Below are positions 40,687 through 52,018 of a stretch of 64,000 nt of DNA, piece by piece. This DNA comes from Odontesthes bonariensis. Taxonomy: Eukaryota > Chordata > Actinopteri > Atheriniformes > Atherinopsidae. The notes under the pieces were generated by a model that was not told the DNA's origin, made no database searches, and worked only from the letters and a program-made list of their open reading frames with translations. Both the position numbers and the translations under genes were made by a program. The DNA lies in the NCBI RefSeq assembly GCF_027942865.1, contig NC_134515.1, positions 33,917,449-33,981,448 on the forward strand, in the 5' to 3' direction. Each line of letters starts with the position of its first letter. Position 1 is the first letter of the stretch.

Positions 40687-41539
40687 TTAGAAAGTGTTTT
40701 GGAGTAGATTCACCCTAGGGTCATTTGAACCGTGACATCCAGCCAAGTAGCCCACCCGAAGTTTTTCCGATATTGGCTGAACATCAGCTGAGTTACTGAG
40801 TTATCCTGAATAGCTTAGTACAAGCGCTAATGGACCCTGGCAGTATCTCCAAAATTACCACACTAAAATCACATGCCATGACACCAAACTTCTACAGTAG
40901 TACAAATATGATCTGTACTCACAAAACGATGCATTTGGAAGTTTGTACATAGTCCAGGAGTTTATTATTATCAACACAAGCCTAATAGCTTCTCTGCTGC
41001 TAAAGCTGCGTCGACGTCACTTCCTTGATCTGGGAGCTTCAATGTAAGATGAGGGTTGATCTACTACTGTAGACAACAAAGCAAGGCTGCTCAATTTCTC
41101 CATTGATAAAATAAATTCACAACTCTACAACATAAAAATTCATGTAGAATATAGCATATACTTTGTTGTCTACAGTAGATCAACCCTCATCTTACATTGA
41201 AGCTCCCAGATCAAGGAAGTGACGTCGACGCAGCTTTAGCAGCAGAAAAGCTATTAGGCTTGTGTTGATTATAATAAACTCCTGGACTATGTACAAACTT
41301 CCAAATGCATCGTTTTGTGAGTACAGACCATATTTGTACTACTGTAGAAGTTTGGTGTCATGGCATGTGATTTTAGTGTGGTAATTTTGGAGATATTGCC
41401 AGGGTCCATTAGCGCTTGTACTAAGCTATTCGGAATAACTCAGTAACTCGGCTGATGTTCAGCCAATATCGGAAAAACTTGGCTGGATGTCACGGTTCAA
41501 ATGACCCTAGGGTGAATCTACTCCAAACCATCACTTTAA
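40687..41539. mobile_element. 853-bp foldback element (long palindrome)
   Basis: Two inverted arms of roughly 390-400 bp, near-identical throughout, separated by about 70 bp of AT-rich spacer (about 41090-41160). For example TGGAGTAGATTCACCCTAGG on the left mirrors the end near 41515, and TCGACGTCACTTCCTTGATC near 41010 mirrors 41210-41230. The right end is CACTTTAA; the left end is TTAG + AAAGTG, a slightly diverged partner. It is non-coding. It lies within the foreign DNA that splits the L2-type LINE. Such palindromes can form hairpins in transcripts and are prone to deletion. Confidence 0.88.
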
Positions 41540-41812
41540 GTAGCTTAGAGCGCAAGTTTACTTTTATTTTACTTTTTTTTTCTTCTTCTTCCTCGTCGAA
41601 TTTCTGTCGTCATCTGGTATAAGGGATACAATTGGCTATGAATCGCGCGCAAAGCAGCATGGGAACAACCAGACACCATTTGATAGACATTCATAGCGCC
41701 CAATAAACGGCTCTAGGCATTCGTAAACCACGCCTCAAATACGAGAAAATGCACACCTAGTTCCCAGACCACCATCTCATCGAGATTGTGGACGCGTCAG
41801 CCAGGCTACATA
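41540..41812. mobile_element. Right part of a hAT-like insertion in the LINE
   Basis: This segment ends GTCAGCCAGGCTA, almost the same terminus as the hAT-like MITE at 37415-38008 (GTCGCCAGGCTA). LINE sequence starts immediately after it, at the codon before the ADD of the reverse-transcriptase active-site motif. A matching left terminus near 40600 was not found, so the insertion may have been rearranged or accompanied by a deletion. It is non-coding. Confidence 0.5.
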
Positions 41813-42200
41813 GCTATGGTAGTTTATTTTGTTGTTTCTTATAATCTGTGACAGTGGGAGCATGTAGATGTTAAACAGAAAAGGTCCCAGGATGGAACCA
41901 TGGGGAACTCCACATGTGACTCTAGTCTGCTCAGGTGTAAAGTTACCTATTGACACCAAGTACTTCCTGTTCTCTAAGTATGTTTTGAACCAGTTTAGTA
42001 CAGTTCCGGAAAGACCCGCACAGTTTTCCAGTCGTTTGAGCAATACATTGTGGTCAACTTTATCAAATGCAGCAATGAGATCCAGTAAAACTAAGACTGA
42101 CATGTTTCCACCGTCTGTATTCAGACATATGTCATTAAACACTTTGGTCAGAGCAGTCTCAGTGCTGTGGTGCTGTCTAAAACCTGACTGGAAGGTATCA
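41813..42200 (-). pseudogene. L2-type LINE reverse transcriptase fragment
   Basis: Encodes the palm region up to the active site: motif A LLDLIAAFDKVDHNVLLKRL, then GTVLNWFKTYLENRKYLV, motif B CGVPHGSILGPFLFNIYM, and NKINYHSY. The frame then runs into hAT-like DNA exactly where ADD should follow. The catalytic Asp pair is therefore lost and this copy cannot encode an active polymerase. Confidence 0.85.
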
Positions 42201-42210
42201 TAGCATAGGT

Positions 42211-43300
42211 ATCTTTAAAATAGTCCCTTTAGATAAAAGTGGCTCCAGAAAACAAGTGAATTATAATGTAAATGGACACACACGACAAAGTTAAGTTGTG
42301 TGTCGATGTGCAAAACTAACGTTCCTGCAGAACATATTTGCCACCCATTAAGATCAGTTTTCAACATTATGAAACAAAAGACACGAGGAGTAAGGGAATT
42401 GCTGAGCACTTGAGGTTATTTATTAATCATAATGAGAGAACATTGCTCTTTCAACTGATAAGCATTTGTATCCTCAGTTCCAAAACACTTGCAATGTTGT
42501 TAAAAGAAGAGGTGATGCAATACACTTGTAAACTTCACCCACCTTTCAAAACGCTTGTGTGAAGATTTGATATGTTGTCATTGTTCCTTTTAAAAAAAAA
42601 AAATAGATATAGGGTTGAAATGATTTGTGGGTCAATCCATTCTGTTTTTGTTTGCATTTCACAGCGTCATTACTTATCTAGCAACAGCTTTATAGTAGGA
42701 TATTCTATGAGATTTTAAGGGCCCTGTGTTGTATAATTAGATGTGCCTCTGAGCTGTGTGGTCAAGATCAAAATAAGTTTGGCTGTGGGCCTGCTGGTTT
42801 GATGTTGAACCACTGCCATCTGGAGCATTTACATGGCACTCATTCATTTGCTCTGATGTTGACTGTATCTAAGCTCAGCATAGCCCACACTGGTATTGTT
42901 GGTCTCTTTCCATGACATTTATTTTGTGAAAAAGACCTGCATGCCGAGCAGTAATGCAGTAGGAGGTCATAAGAAAACTCCAAGAAATAAAAGAAGATCA
43001 ATCAAAGGGGCACTCATTTGACTCAATTTACTGACTTAAGTTTATTTGTCAAGGTGGGCACTCATCAGCATGTTAAACATGTATTCTGTTGCTTTGTAGG
43101 GAGCCTTCAAAGAAATCCATTTCAATGGTATTAATGTATTCAGAATTATTGCTGCTCAGGTTGAGAGCTCTCCTATTACCACATTACAAATGGGATTTCT
43201 TTGGTTTTAAAAAATGGAAATGGCATAACACTTCGGCAGCACTTATTTCCTGTGATAATTCATGACTCCTTTAACCATATTGGTTGTATATTGTACATAA
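42211..43300. other. Non-coding DNA
   Basis: AT-rich sequence with no recognised gene or repeat boundary. Short open frames exist on both strands but lack splice context or domains. Confidence 0.4.
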
Positions 43301-43304
43301 ATAC

Positions 43305-44460
43305 AGCATACAGTTCCATGCAAAATTCTTGAGCGAGCCACCACTGATTTCTACATAAATTGCTAGGAAAATGCAAGATGTGTAATTTATTGTTACATGT
43401 ACGAGCATTGATAGAAATATGGTATAAAGGGCAAAAACAGAGTTAGTACAAATCTAAATCTACCAAGCTTGAGAGTCAATATCTGATATGACCTACAATC
43501 TATGCTTTTTTCAACACAGCCTGAACCCTATTAGGCAAGCTACCTTTTCATTTCTTGAAGTTGTCTTCAGGAATAGTTCTCCAGGCTCCATCAAGGTCAC
43601 TCCAAAACTCTTTCACTTATATGTTGCCTGCATTCTGTTCCTTTCTCTGTCAAGATAATCCCACTCTTCTCCAGTTGTGTTGAGTGTTTAATAGTAAGCA
43701 CTGTTCAATAATAATAGAATAAAATTAACTACCTTTTTAGTCATTCACAGCTGGACTTTTGAAATACATGTAAACATGTTAGTCCAGGCAAAATCAAACA
43801 CAATTGAGCTACTTATCACTTAACACATCCAGATATTGCAGTTAGGGATTGAATCATTCCTCCATATGAGGCCTATTCCAAACTACATGTCAACTCGCTT
43901 TCGCTTAAAGCCTTTCCAGACGGTGACTCTGTTCTAATAAAAAACGGATTTTATATATCAGCAGCGTCATCTGACAGAATCCCCATTCAAATAACTTTAA
44001 GATTCCTGTGCAGTGAATGCAGCTGTACTTACAGTGATCTCCCACAGAGAAAGCTATAAGCACCAGACTGCTTTTGAATGTTGGTTTTTTGCACAATCCA
44101 CTGTTCACTTGGCCAAGTCAAGCTATACATACAGCACATTATAGCTCAAATTGTCCATTTAAGTGGACCTCTTTCTTCCAGTATACATGTACCATTGTGT
44201 ATTTTTCTATTCAGGCATGCTTTTACTTCATTGGCAGTTTATTATGGGGGGGGCAATGTCATGCTGAAAAACGAAGCCATTGCCAATCACATTTTTACGA
44301 AATAGCATTTGATGCAGCAGGACTTTCTCCACTGTGTTTGACAGAGTTTGACAGCTGCTGACACTCACTGTTGCACCTCTCTCCTGACCTCCTCCTCAAA
44401 TACCAATGATAAGTCGAACCAAAAATTTAAAATATGGATTCACCACTCCACGAGACCTGT
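43305..44460 (-). mobile_element. Very decayed Tc1-like remnants
   Basis: Segments here resemble the antisense strand of Tc1-like transposons as I recall them: CTTGAAGTTGTCTTCAGGAA and GTTCTCCAGGCTCC (43555-43590), CTCTGTCAAGATAATCCCAC (43645-43665), and CATGCTGAAAAACGAAGCCA with TTGCCAATCACAT (44260-44290). Spacing between them fits one element interrupted by unrelated sequence. No usable reading frame remains. Homology was judged by eye, so confidence is limited. Confidence 0.45.
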
Positions 44461-45207
44461 CGCCATTGGGTAATTTGGCGAAACTTAGCTTTTTCTGTTT
44501 CCCTTCATTGAGAATTGCTTCCAGCAAATCTTCTATGGAGATCGTTTCTGACGAGGCTTTTTCAAACAATGCCAATGTCAGGGATTCAACTGAAGGCCCA
44601 GATTCATCTTTCAGGACATGTGTCTGGTTTATGTTTGATTTTTTTTTTTTTTTTTTCATTTCTTGAAAACACTGGAACAAGAAAACCAAGTCTCCAACAT
44701 ATCCTAAAGCAAAAAGGTATTCTTGGGAAAGAAAACTCATTTCAAAATAAGAACCAATAAGAAAATACCTTCTACCTTGGGTATTTTTCATCCAGATGGT
44801 TAGAGGAAATGGTTACAATCCTGGAAAAACCTTCAGAACAGCTGCTTAACAGTTTTTTTTCTCAAGGTGTTTCCAGGCTCCTTACAATCTCCTCTAATCA
44901 TCTAGATGAAGTTATTCTTCAGAAGTCTGACACTACCCATATATTTATATTGCCATTTTGTTTGTATAAATGCCTCAATACGGTGACAATTAACCAGGGC
45001 AATGGGAAACCCTAACCTAACAAACCCTGATCCTATGAGTGTCTGAGCACTTCATACATTTCTGGAGTTTGTCTTTTACATTTTGCAGTCAATAACCACA
45101 TTAATATGATCTAATATGATCTACTATTATCAATATGACCTACTAAAACTAATATAATTAAACATCACCACCATCCACCGCAGTAATTATTATAAATCAT
45201 GTAAGTT
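44461..45207. other. Non-coding DNA left of the large transposon
   Basis: AT-rich sequence with a poly-T run at 44641-44656. No gene recognised. Confidence 0.4.
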
Positions 45208-45213
45208 ATTAAG

Positions 45214-45560
45214 TACGGAAGCTTATTGCATTCACTTGATAAAATTTTTTTTTGGTTTGTTTTACTGAGTAATTATTTGTGTTTTTCTGAGTAATTTATT
45301 TTTTTGTCTGTTTTTCAGAATAATTATTTCTGTTTTTCTGACTAATTTATTTTTTTTCTGTTTTTTGGAATAATTATTTCTGTTTTTCTGAGTAATTTAT
45401 TTTTTGTCTGTTTTTTGGAATAATTATTTCTGTTTTTCAGAGTAATTTATTTTTGGCTGTTTTTTGGAATAATTATTTCTGTTTTTCTGAGTAATTTTTT
45501 TTCTTCTGTTTTTCGTGGTAATTTGTTTCCCCCTGTTTTTCGGAGTAATTTTTTTTTTTT
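45214..45560. repeat. Left long terminal inverted repeat with tandem repeats
   Basis: It starts TACGGAAGCTTATTGCAT, then carries about a dozen degenerate copies of a 25-28 bp unit of the form CTGTTTTTCTGAGTAATTAT, alternating two subtypes (TCTGAGTAATTT and TTGGAATAATTA). The arm mirrors 52019-52485. Such subterminal arrays may be transposase-binding sites; that role is inferred. Confidence 0.85.
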
Positions 45561-45569
45561 AAATATCGC

Positions 45570-45703
45570 GATACTTCCAACTCCCGCGAGAACATCCAAC
45601 CTGTAACAGACTCCCGTTCTCCCGTGGACCATGTCGTGAACTTATGGGGACTCCTGCCCGCGCATACCTTCCTTCAACTCTCTACCGTACCGTGTCAATT
45701 AAG
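45570..45703 (+). promoter_or_regulatory. Probable promoter/untranslated first exon of the SAM-HECT gene
   Basis: A GC-richer, CpG-containing stretch directly inside the left terminal repeat, containing TCGCGATA and CTCCCGCGAGA. It ends in a good splice donor (AATTAAG^GTAAGG, 45703/45704). The next acceptor (TTTTTTGCAG, 46474-46483) lies 8 bases before the ATG of the first coding exon. Together these suggest a 5' untranslated exon. Confidence 0.5.
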
Positions 45704-46491
45704 GTAAGGTATGTAATTAGTTACACACAGAGTTAGTTATGTTTACTATCCGTCTAATGTAAGCCTATCGCGTTAGGTTATGCTAATAGTAGCCTATACG
45801 CCAACACTATAGAGACGTAACATGAGAATAGTAACATTTAATCGTAACAGTTGCTTAACAGGGGGCACGTAAGCATGCAAACAAACAGAACGTTGCCAGT
45901 ATACTAGTCACTATATATTGACACCATTGATGCACCATGACGAGTGTTTTGAGTTTCTGGGGTTGCTGTGGTTTGCTTATGGGCTCCCTCTCCTTTGCTA
46001 TTTCCTTTGTAGGCTATTTAACATATGCATGCATATTATTTGTACAGGCCTGTGAATAAAATGATTTAAAATGTAAAACGTTTTTGCATCTGCTTACTGA
46101 CTATTTTATTGACTATTTGAGTAGTAGTAATAATAATAACTATTATACTAATACTAAAAGCCCACTCTGAGATGCCGAGTTTAGTCTTCTGTACTATTAG
46201 AGTAATATTATTGTTTATGAATAACCAGGGAAGGCTTTCATCACAAAATGACACTGGTCATTTGAGTAAGCACATTAAAATGCTTAATGACAGGTCGACT
46301 TTCAAATGACTATACAGATAGAGTATTGAACAAGACATGAAACATCCATTTTAAACAAAATTATTTTAAGCTTTCATATAATTCGACAATATCATGACAC
46401 AATTGGTCTTGACAGTTTTAAATGTGTGAATTGTTGATGCAAATATTTATATAGATCCTGCCTTTTTACTACATTTTTTGCAGTGCCAGCA

Positions 46492-49439
46492 ATGGCTTCA
46501 TCCTCAAGCCCCGGCCTCCCTCATGATGATGGTCTGTGGATATTTCTCCGCAACAGAGGTGTTCCTGAGGAGAGTATTCAGAAAATGCAACGGGATCATG
46601 TAAGTCACAGAAAATTTGTTCCTGCAGGGCTATATTCATTTTTAAAATGATTTCCCCAACTATATGTTTATATTTCACTGAACTTCAAATGATTTTAAAT
46701 GTACTTATATATTTTAGACCATCACATGTGGTTCCAGAGGTTCAAATATTTGCATTTGTCAAGCATCCCTTCCAACAATGCAGCCTGCATTGAGAGACAT
46801 CACTGTTACACAAATATACAAATAAATATACAAACTATTCACTGCTTTATATTTTGCTTTGATATGATATGTTTTAAAATGCTGTTATTTGAGATTTTCA
46901 GTGTCAAATATAAGTCAAGTATTCTGTGCCATCAAAGTAAGACTTGATTCTTAACATTTTTTGCCAGTATGGTAATGTGCAACCAATTAATAAAATTGGA
47001 CAACTCAGATGCAATGTTTACATCTTGATATTATAGATGATGTACATGGTATAAGAACAGTTAGAACAACACTTTCAATATATATCATGCTAAACTAATA
47101 CATTGTAACATTTATAGTATTTAATTATTTGTGTCATAATATGATAGTAAGTATATGGAATAGAAAGGATAATTAATCCCATCTGACTGCATTTGAAAAC
47201 TTATGCATGACTTTAAACTAAAACAATAGGTGAACAGGATTAAGTACCCTTTCAAGTTACTGTTGATATATCATTAACATAGCAGAAAGAATAAATGTCT
47301 AGTGTTTATATCAGCACACTACATTATTGCCAGCTTCACCGTCTCATACTGTCCATTGTGTTATCATCTGCATTAGGCATTTATAATTGGTTGTCCTGGA
47401 ATTTAGCACAGAAGTAAATAGTCTTGGAGATAATGTAGTTTAAGCTGTGTCATGTCTAATGTATACTTTTTGTTTTTATTGCAGATTGACAGCTCGATAA
47501 TTGGAGAAATAGATGATGCAACCATGGCCTCTTACATTCCAGCCTATGGTGACAGGATTGCCACAAGGCGTTTCTGTATGGAAAAACAGAGAAGAGGTGG
47601 AGATGATACCACAAGACTGTCCTTATTCAAAAAACTTTAAAAAAAAATGGGCACAATGAGCAACAAAGAAGTTCAAGGTTTTGATGGGGAGAATACAGTG
47701 CATCCAACAAACATACGTCTAAAAAGTAATAAGAGAGCCTGGAAGACAACCAGAAAAATAAAACTAGCGTGGATACATGACAGCAGACAAGTCAGAAAAC
47801 GCAGTGGTGGAGGAACCAGAGTTCTTGACATGAACAAGAATGCCACGAAAACTGAGATTCTGTCACAAGCTAAGAAACTATTTTTCCCTAATGAAAAGTC
47901 AACAATGGGAAAGTGGGAAGAGTTCAGTCATGATATAGTTGACTTTCAGGAAGCACAACTTGATGAGGATGTTAGTGTGGGAGACTACTACGAGAAACAC
48001 AAATTGGGTTTGTTAAGATTTTATTTGTTCACAAAGACCCTGACCAGTGCAGATGACCCAGAGGAAGGAGCTGACATACAGACAGATGAGCAACATGAAA
48101 ACACAGCAGAATCTGGACAAGAGACGCACACAATGGAAGGGGAACAGCTGACACAGAAAAGACATAACAGTGAAAATCAAATGCACACAGTCGAAGATGA
48201 TGAGCTAAGCACTGCCACAATGTCAGCTGTTGTCTCTACTGCAGCTGTTCAGATTATTGATCTTACATCTTTGTGTAATACATCAGAGGTCATTTTTGGT
48301 CCTTTGACAGGTGGGCCGTTTTTAGGTGATCTTGATGATACACTCATACATGAGCCAATCCTTGCAATAGAAGATGAACAAATAAACACCCCCACCTACA
48401 CCTCAACTCCTATTGATACTGAGACAGCTTCTGCTAGACCACCAAGTCCTGCCAATGAACTTTTGCATGTGACTGTGAGACTTCACAGAGTGACTCTCTT
48501 AGATGAACTGATTGCCCAATTCAAGGATGAAGCAATGATGACTTACTCTGTGAAATACAGCTTCATTGATGAAATGGGGGCAGATGCTGATGGTGTATCC
48601 AGGGATGTTTACGCTGCCTTCTGGACAGAATTCCTAGACTGTGCAGCAGAAGGTGCAGATGTGAGGGTGCCATCACTCTCCCCAAAATGGCAAGAGGAGG
48701 AATGGAAGTCTGTTGGCAGGATATTGGCCAAGGGACTGAAGGACCATGGGTATTTTCCATTTCGGCTGGCTCAAGCCTTTACTGCAGCTGTCACATTTGG
48801 TGAACACTCTGTTTCACCTGATTTACTCTTTGACTCCCTGATGTTGTATCTTAGTCAGTCTGAGCGTGATCTCTTGTCCACTGCTTTGCAAGAGGCTGTT
48901 GTCGGCGATGATGAGGAAGAGCTCCTTGATCTTATGGATCGCATGGGAGTAAGAACAGTACCAACACAAGATAACTTGAGAGCTGTCCTTGTCCAGGTCG
49001 CCCACAAGCAAATGATCCAGCATCCAGCAATTAAAGAGGTTGCAGGACCAATACTCAGGAAGTTTTTCCCCAGTGTACAGGATATGAAGAAGCTGTATGA
49101 GGACATTAAACCAACAACACGAAAGGTGATAAAGATGATAACAGCTTCTCCAGCTACTTCAGCAGAGAACCAAAGTTTGCAATTTTTACATCAGTACATA
49201 AGGGGATTGGATGAAATAGGTTCCGGAAGCTGATGAGATTTCTGACTGGGTCTGATGTCATCTGTGTAAAAGAAATTCAAGTCACATTCACCTCTTTGGA
49301 AGGGCTGGCGCGGCGGCCAGTTGCCCATACTTGTGGCCCAACTGTGGAGCTGCCATCAACTTACAACAGCTATCCTGAGCTTCGAGCTGAAATGGAGGCT
49401 ATACTGTCCAGCAACATTTATGCAATGGACATTGCATAA
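46492..49439 (+). pseudogene. SAM-like/HECT-domain ubiquitin-ligase-like protein (transposon cargo)
   Basis: The first coding exon 46492-46599 (DGLWIFLRNRGVPEESIQKM) splices in phase (H^GTAAGT...GCAG^ID) to an exon from 47485; together they form a SAM-like domain ending in YIPAYGDRIATRRF. The same exon continues with a basic region (KRAWKTTRKIKLAWIHDSR), a conserved block (KNATKTEILSQAKKLFFP to LGLLRFYLFTKT), an acidic linker, then a HECT-like region from about 48469 (YSFIDEMGADADGVSRDVYA) to the C-lobe at 49234-49439. The C-lobe keeps RRPVAHTCGPTVELP, with the likely catalytic Cys codon at 49332-49334. HECT enzymes pass ubiquitin through such a Cys. Two lesions break it: an in-frame TAA at 47638-47640 and a one-base frameshift near 49215-49225. 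Similar G2E3-like proteins are multicopy in fish. AATAAA lies at 50073. Confidence 0.8.
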
Positions 49440-50399
49440 GAGCGGCTAAGTGACTTATGAACACATACACATTTTTCTCTTCTCCATCAGTGGCAGCGAT
49501 GTAGGTTTAGACTGTGTGAATGTGGGATAGATAATGTAAGGAGAAAATGTGATTAGCTCAGGTGCTGTGTGATTAGTGCAAAATTATTTTTATTACAGTT
49601 CATGATGTTGGTTTTATTATATCAAGGAACAATAACTTACACAGACTTACTGAGACATTTTTTGTTATGAGAGCTTCTATAAAGAGAATATGTGACTACC
49701 TCAGGGGCTGAATTTACTTTGATTTAAGACACTTTTGTTATCAGTCAAGGATGAAAATGTTTGAACATTAGATATACTTTTGTTATGTTTTCACTGTTAA
49801 ATCATAATAGAATTTCAACCTCTACCTCATGTCAGATGTTAATACTGACAGTGTTTGTGAATCTACTTGTAGCAAGTTGAGGTGTGTTTTTTTACACTTG
49901 TTTTGTACAACTGTCTTCATACAGATTGTGTCTTGGGTCATGTAGTTCAGGAGTCCTGCTCTGTGAGACCACAATCTTAAAATTGGACATGTTCCTTTTG
50001 TTATGGGGTGCTTGTATTGTGAAATGTTGAAGTTAACAACTGTTTGTAAACTCAAGGAAAGATGCATGCCCTAATAAAAGATAATCATATGCTTCATTTG
50101 CTGAAAGTTTAATGACAACTGCATTTCAACATAAATTTATAGAGTGACATTTCATTCAAATACATAAGAATAGTTAATCTGTTTATTTGTTTGAGAGATG
50201 ACATGATAATCCCCAACTAATTTTAGATACATACATATTCACCAAATTTTGTTACATGTAATTGTTTGGCTGCAAATGACATACAGTAAATTAATGAGAG
50301 AAACAGAAATGTGCAATGTATGGTCCATAAGAATTTCTACCCTCATGTGAAGGCTTAGATTCAGTCATTTGATCCAGTAGGTCCAGCAGGATGTGATCA
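49440..50399. other. Intergenic DNA between the convergent transposon genes
   Basis: AT-rich 3' flank of the SAM-HECT gene with AATAAA at 50073-50078. No additional coding sequence. The transposase gene ends at 50400 from the opposite side. Confidence 0.55.
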
Positions 50400-51965
50400 T
50401 TAAATTTGAGCTCTTATGTAAACACGTAAGAACATGTAAAGCTCAATGGCTTCCTCTGGAGAGGTGGATGGATGAAGACTGTTTTCTGCCATGGCAAGGC
50501 AGCAAATATCAAACACTGCATCATCACAGGGATACGGTCCTCTCTGAAGGCATTCCTCTCTGCAGGCGTCTATCTTTTGCTGGGATACCTCTTTCAGGTA
50601 CTCTCTGGCACCAAAAAGTTGAGGTAGGGTGTACATCATCACTGGGCGCCCACCTGGAGACACAGCATTCCTGCATGGGCGAATCCTGTGAGTGTTCCAG
50701 AGGTGAACAACCTCCTGCAGTTCTCTCTAAATATAAGTAAATAAAAATAGACAGTAAGAAAATCAGTTCACACATTTGCTATACCAACTGCAGTAAATAT
50801 TATATTGCATTAAACTAGCCAGTAATGTAATTCAAATCAGCTCCAACTTAAACATCTGCAGTTGTAGTAAACTGTCTCATGCAATTATCTTTTTTTTCAT
50901 ACTTTGAATATATACTGCTGATAATACTGTCCTTTGTTTTGAATGTAACCTACATGGAGTGAGCACTTCACTTAATATCAGTAGGCCTATGATATTAGTA
51001 CCACACTAAAATAACCCACTACACGGGGCAGTACTACTGCTTTTGGAGAAGTAAAACATCTGAATTCTTGAACCACTAATCAGGTGTCACAAGAAACAAC
51101 ATAAATGTATTCCAGTTCTTACCTCTATTATTTCAAGACATGTGAACTGAATGAGACTTTTGTCCAGAAAGTCACCAGAAAAGGAGTCTGAGTCTTTTAG
51201 ATCTTGGAACAGGTTCATCCAGAACTGTGCGTGTTGCCGCCTTAAAAAGCCCCACCAGTTCTCTATTCTTTGGTTGTGATTGCTCGATCCATACAGATAA
51301 CATCTGTGCGAAAAGTTGTCCAGATGATCGTGCCTCAAGAACATCTGCATTTGTTCAACGTAACAGTTCTCGGTTCCGAGGTCCGAACGAATTCGGGCAG
51401 CAGTTCCATTCCTTGATGACACCTCATCAATGAAGTAGTGCGCGATTATCTTGGGATCACTGTTTGTAGAGTAAGCATGCAGCCAAATCACCATTCGTGA
51501 AAATCCATCTATTGCGCCATTGATGCAGATCCCGTACGGTTTGAGTTTATCATAGGAGTCTACATGCCACAAAAAGTTTGGGCCTGGATTCTGGTACATA
51601 CGCCTCCGAAGGCGATTCCGGCGCCTCAGCTCCACACCATGCGGATCCAATATTTTCAGCAGTCTCCTGATCGTCTCTTGAGTCACCACGTAGCCAGCCT
51701 GAATGCATTTCAAATGCATCATCCTGTATCCATGGAGCATACTGTATCTGTCCAACTGATCCTGGAGAAAAACTGCTATGTCTAGCAGATCTGAATGGGC
51801 TTTCCTTCTGAACAGCCGCAAAGTACTCAGGTGCCTGCGTAGAGTCGACAAACTAATGATAATACCATCTATATGACTTAAAGACAGGACTATCTCCCAG
51901 TGTCTTAAACCCAGATCAAAGTAAAACTTGATTAAACTGAACAAGTCGGTCATGTTTGTAACCAT
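50400..51965 (-). CDS. IS3EU-like DDE integrase/transposase (two exons, 389 aa)
   Basis: Catalyses excision and insertion of the surrounding element. Exon 1 is 51965-51123 (281 codons), exon 2 is 50726-50400 (108 codons plus stop); the intron has GT-AG borders (GAG^GTAAGA, TTTAG^AGAG) and both junctions are in phase 0. Residues 1-60 form a helix-turn-helix-like region (LSTLRRHLSTLRLFRRK); 60-110 resemble the IS3 HTH_21 segment (YRMMHLKC, VTQETIRRLL). The integrase core has catalytic residues D136 (WHVDSYDK), D195 (IRSDLGTEN) and E235 (NQRIENWWGF). The C-terminus (WNTHRIRPCRN, then PGGRPVMMYTLP) matches the tail expected in this family. No stop or frameshift interrupts it, unlike the neighbouring cargo gene. 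A Ginger-type element is less likely, because no HHCC zinc finger or chromodomain is seen. Confidence 0.85.
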
Positions 51966-52018
51966 GAAGTCGAGCTCTCAATGAATGAATGGATCTTCAA
52001 ATGCTCTGTAAACTCAGG

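Larger units (their letters stand above)
40038..42210 (-). mobile_element. L2/CR1-type LINE split by other DNA
   Basis: On the minus strand, an RT piece (42180-41812) is followed, after 1.2 kb of foreign sequence, by the C-terminal region (40600-40222) and a 3' tail with TTTATTTGTACAGCACAATTCA ending in AGGCA-type repeats (40038-40060). The C-terminal part carries SLHWLPVHQRIDFKVL and YEPSRPLRSSGSGLL, signatures of a very common fish LINE family. The YADD part of the reverse transcriptase and the sequence just after it are missing, so the foreign DNA replaced or displaced several hundred bases. Confidence 0.8.

Noticed and set aside
44396-44791. 131-codon minus-strand frame with a Lys run
   Set aside because: It crosses a poly-T tract and has no domain, splice context or repetitive-element homology that I could see; judged chance.
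45214-45560. CRISPR-like regular repeats
   Set aside because: The units are contiguous, degenerate and AT-rich with no unique spacers, and they mirror the other end of a transposon in a vertebrate genome.
47647-49233. Independent 528-codon gene starting at the Met after the TAA
   Set aside because: The same frame continues upstream through the stop into the SAM-like exon, and the conserved basic region straddles the stop, so this Met is not a natural start; it is one disrupted gene.
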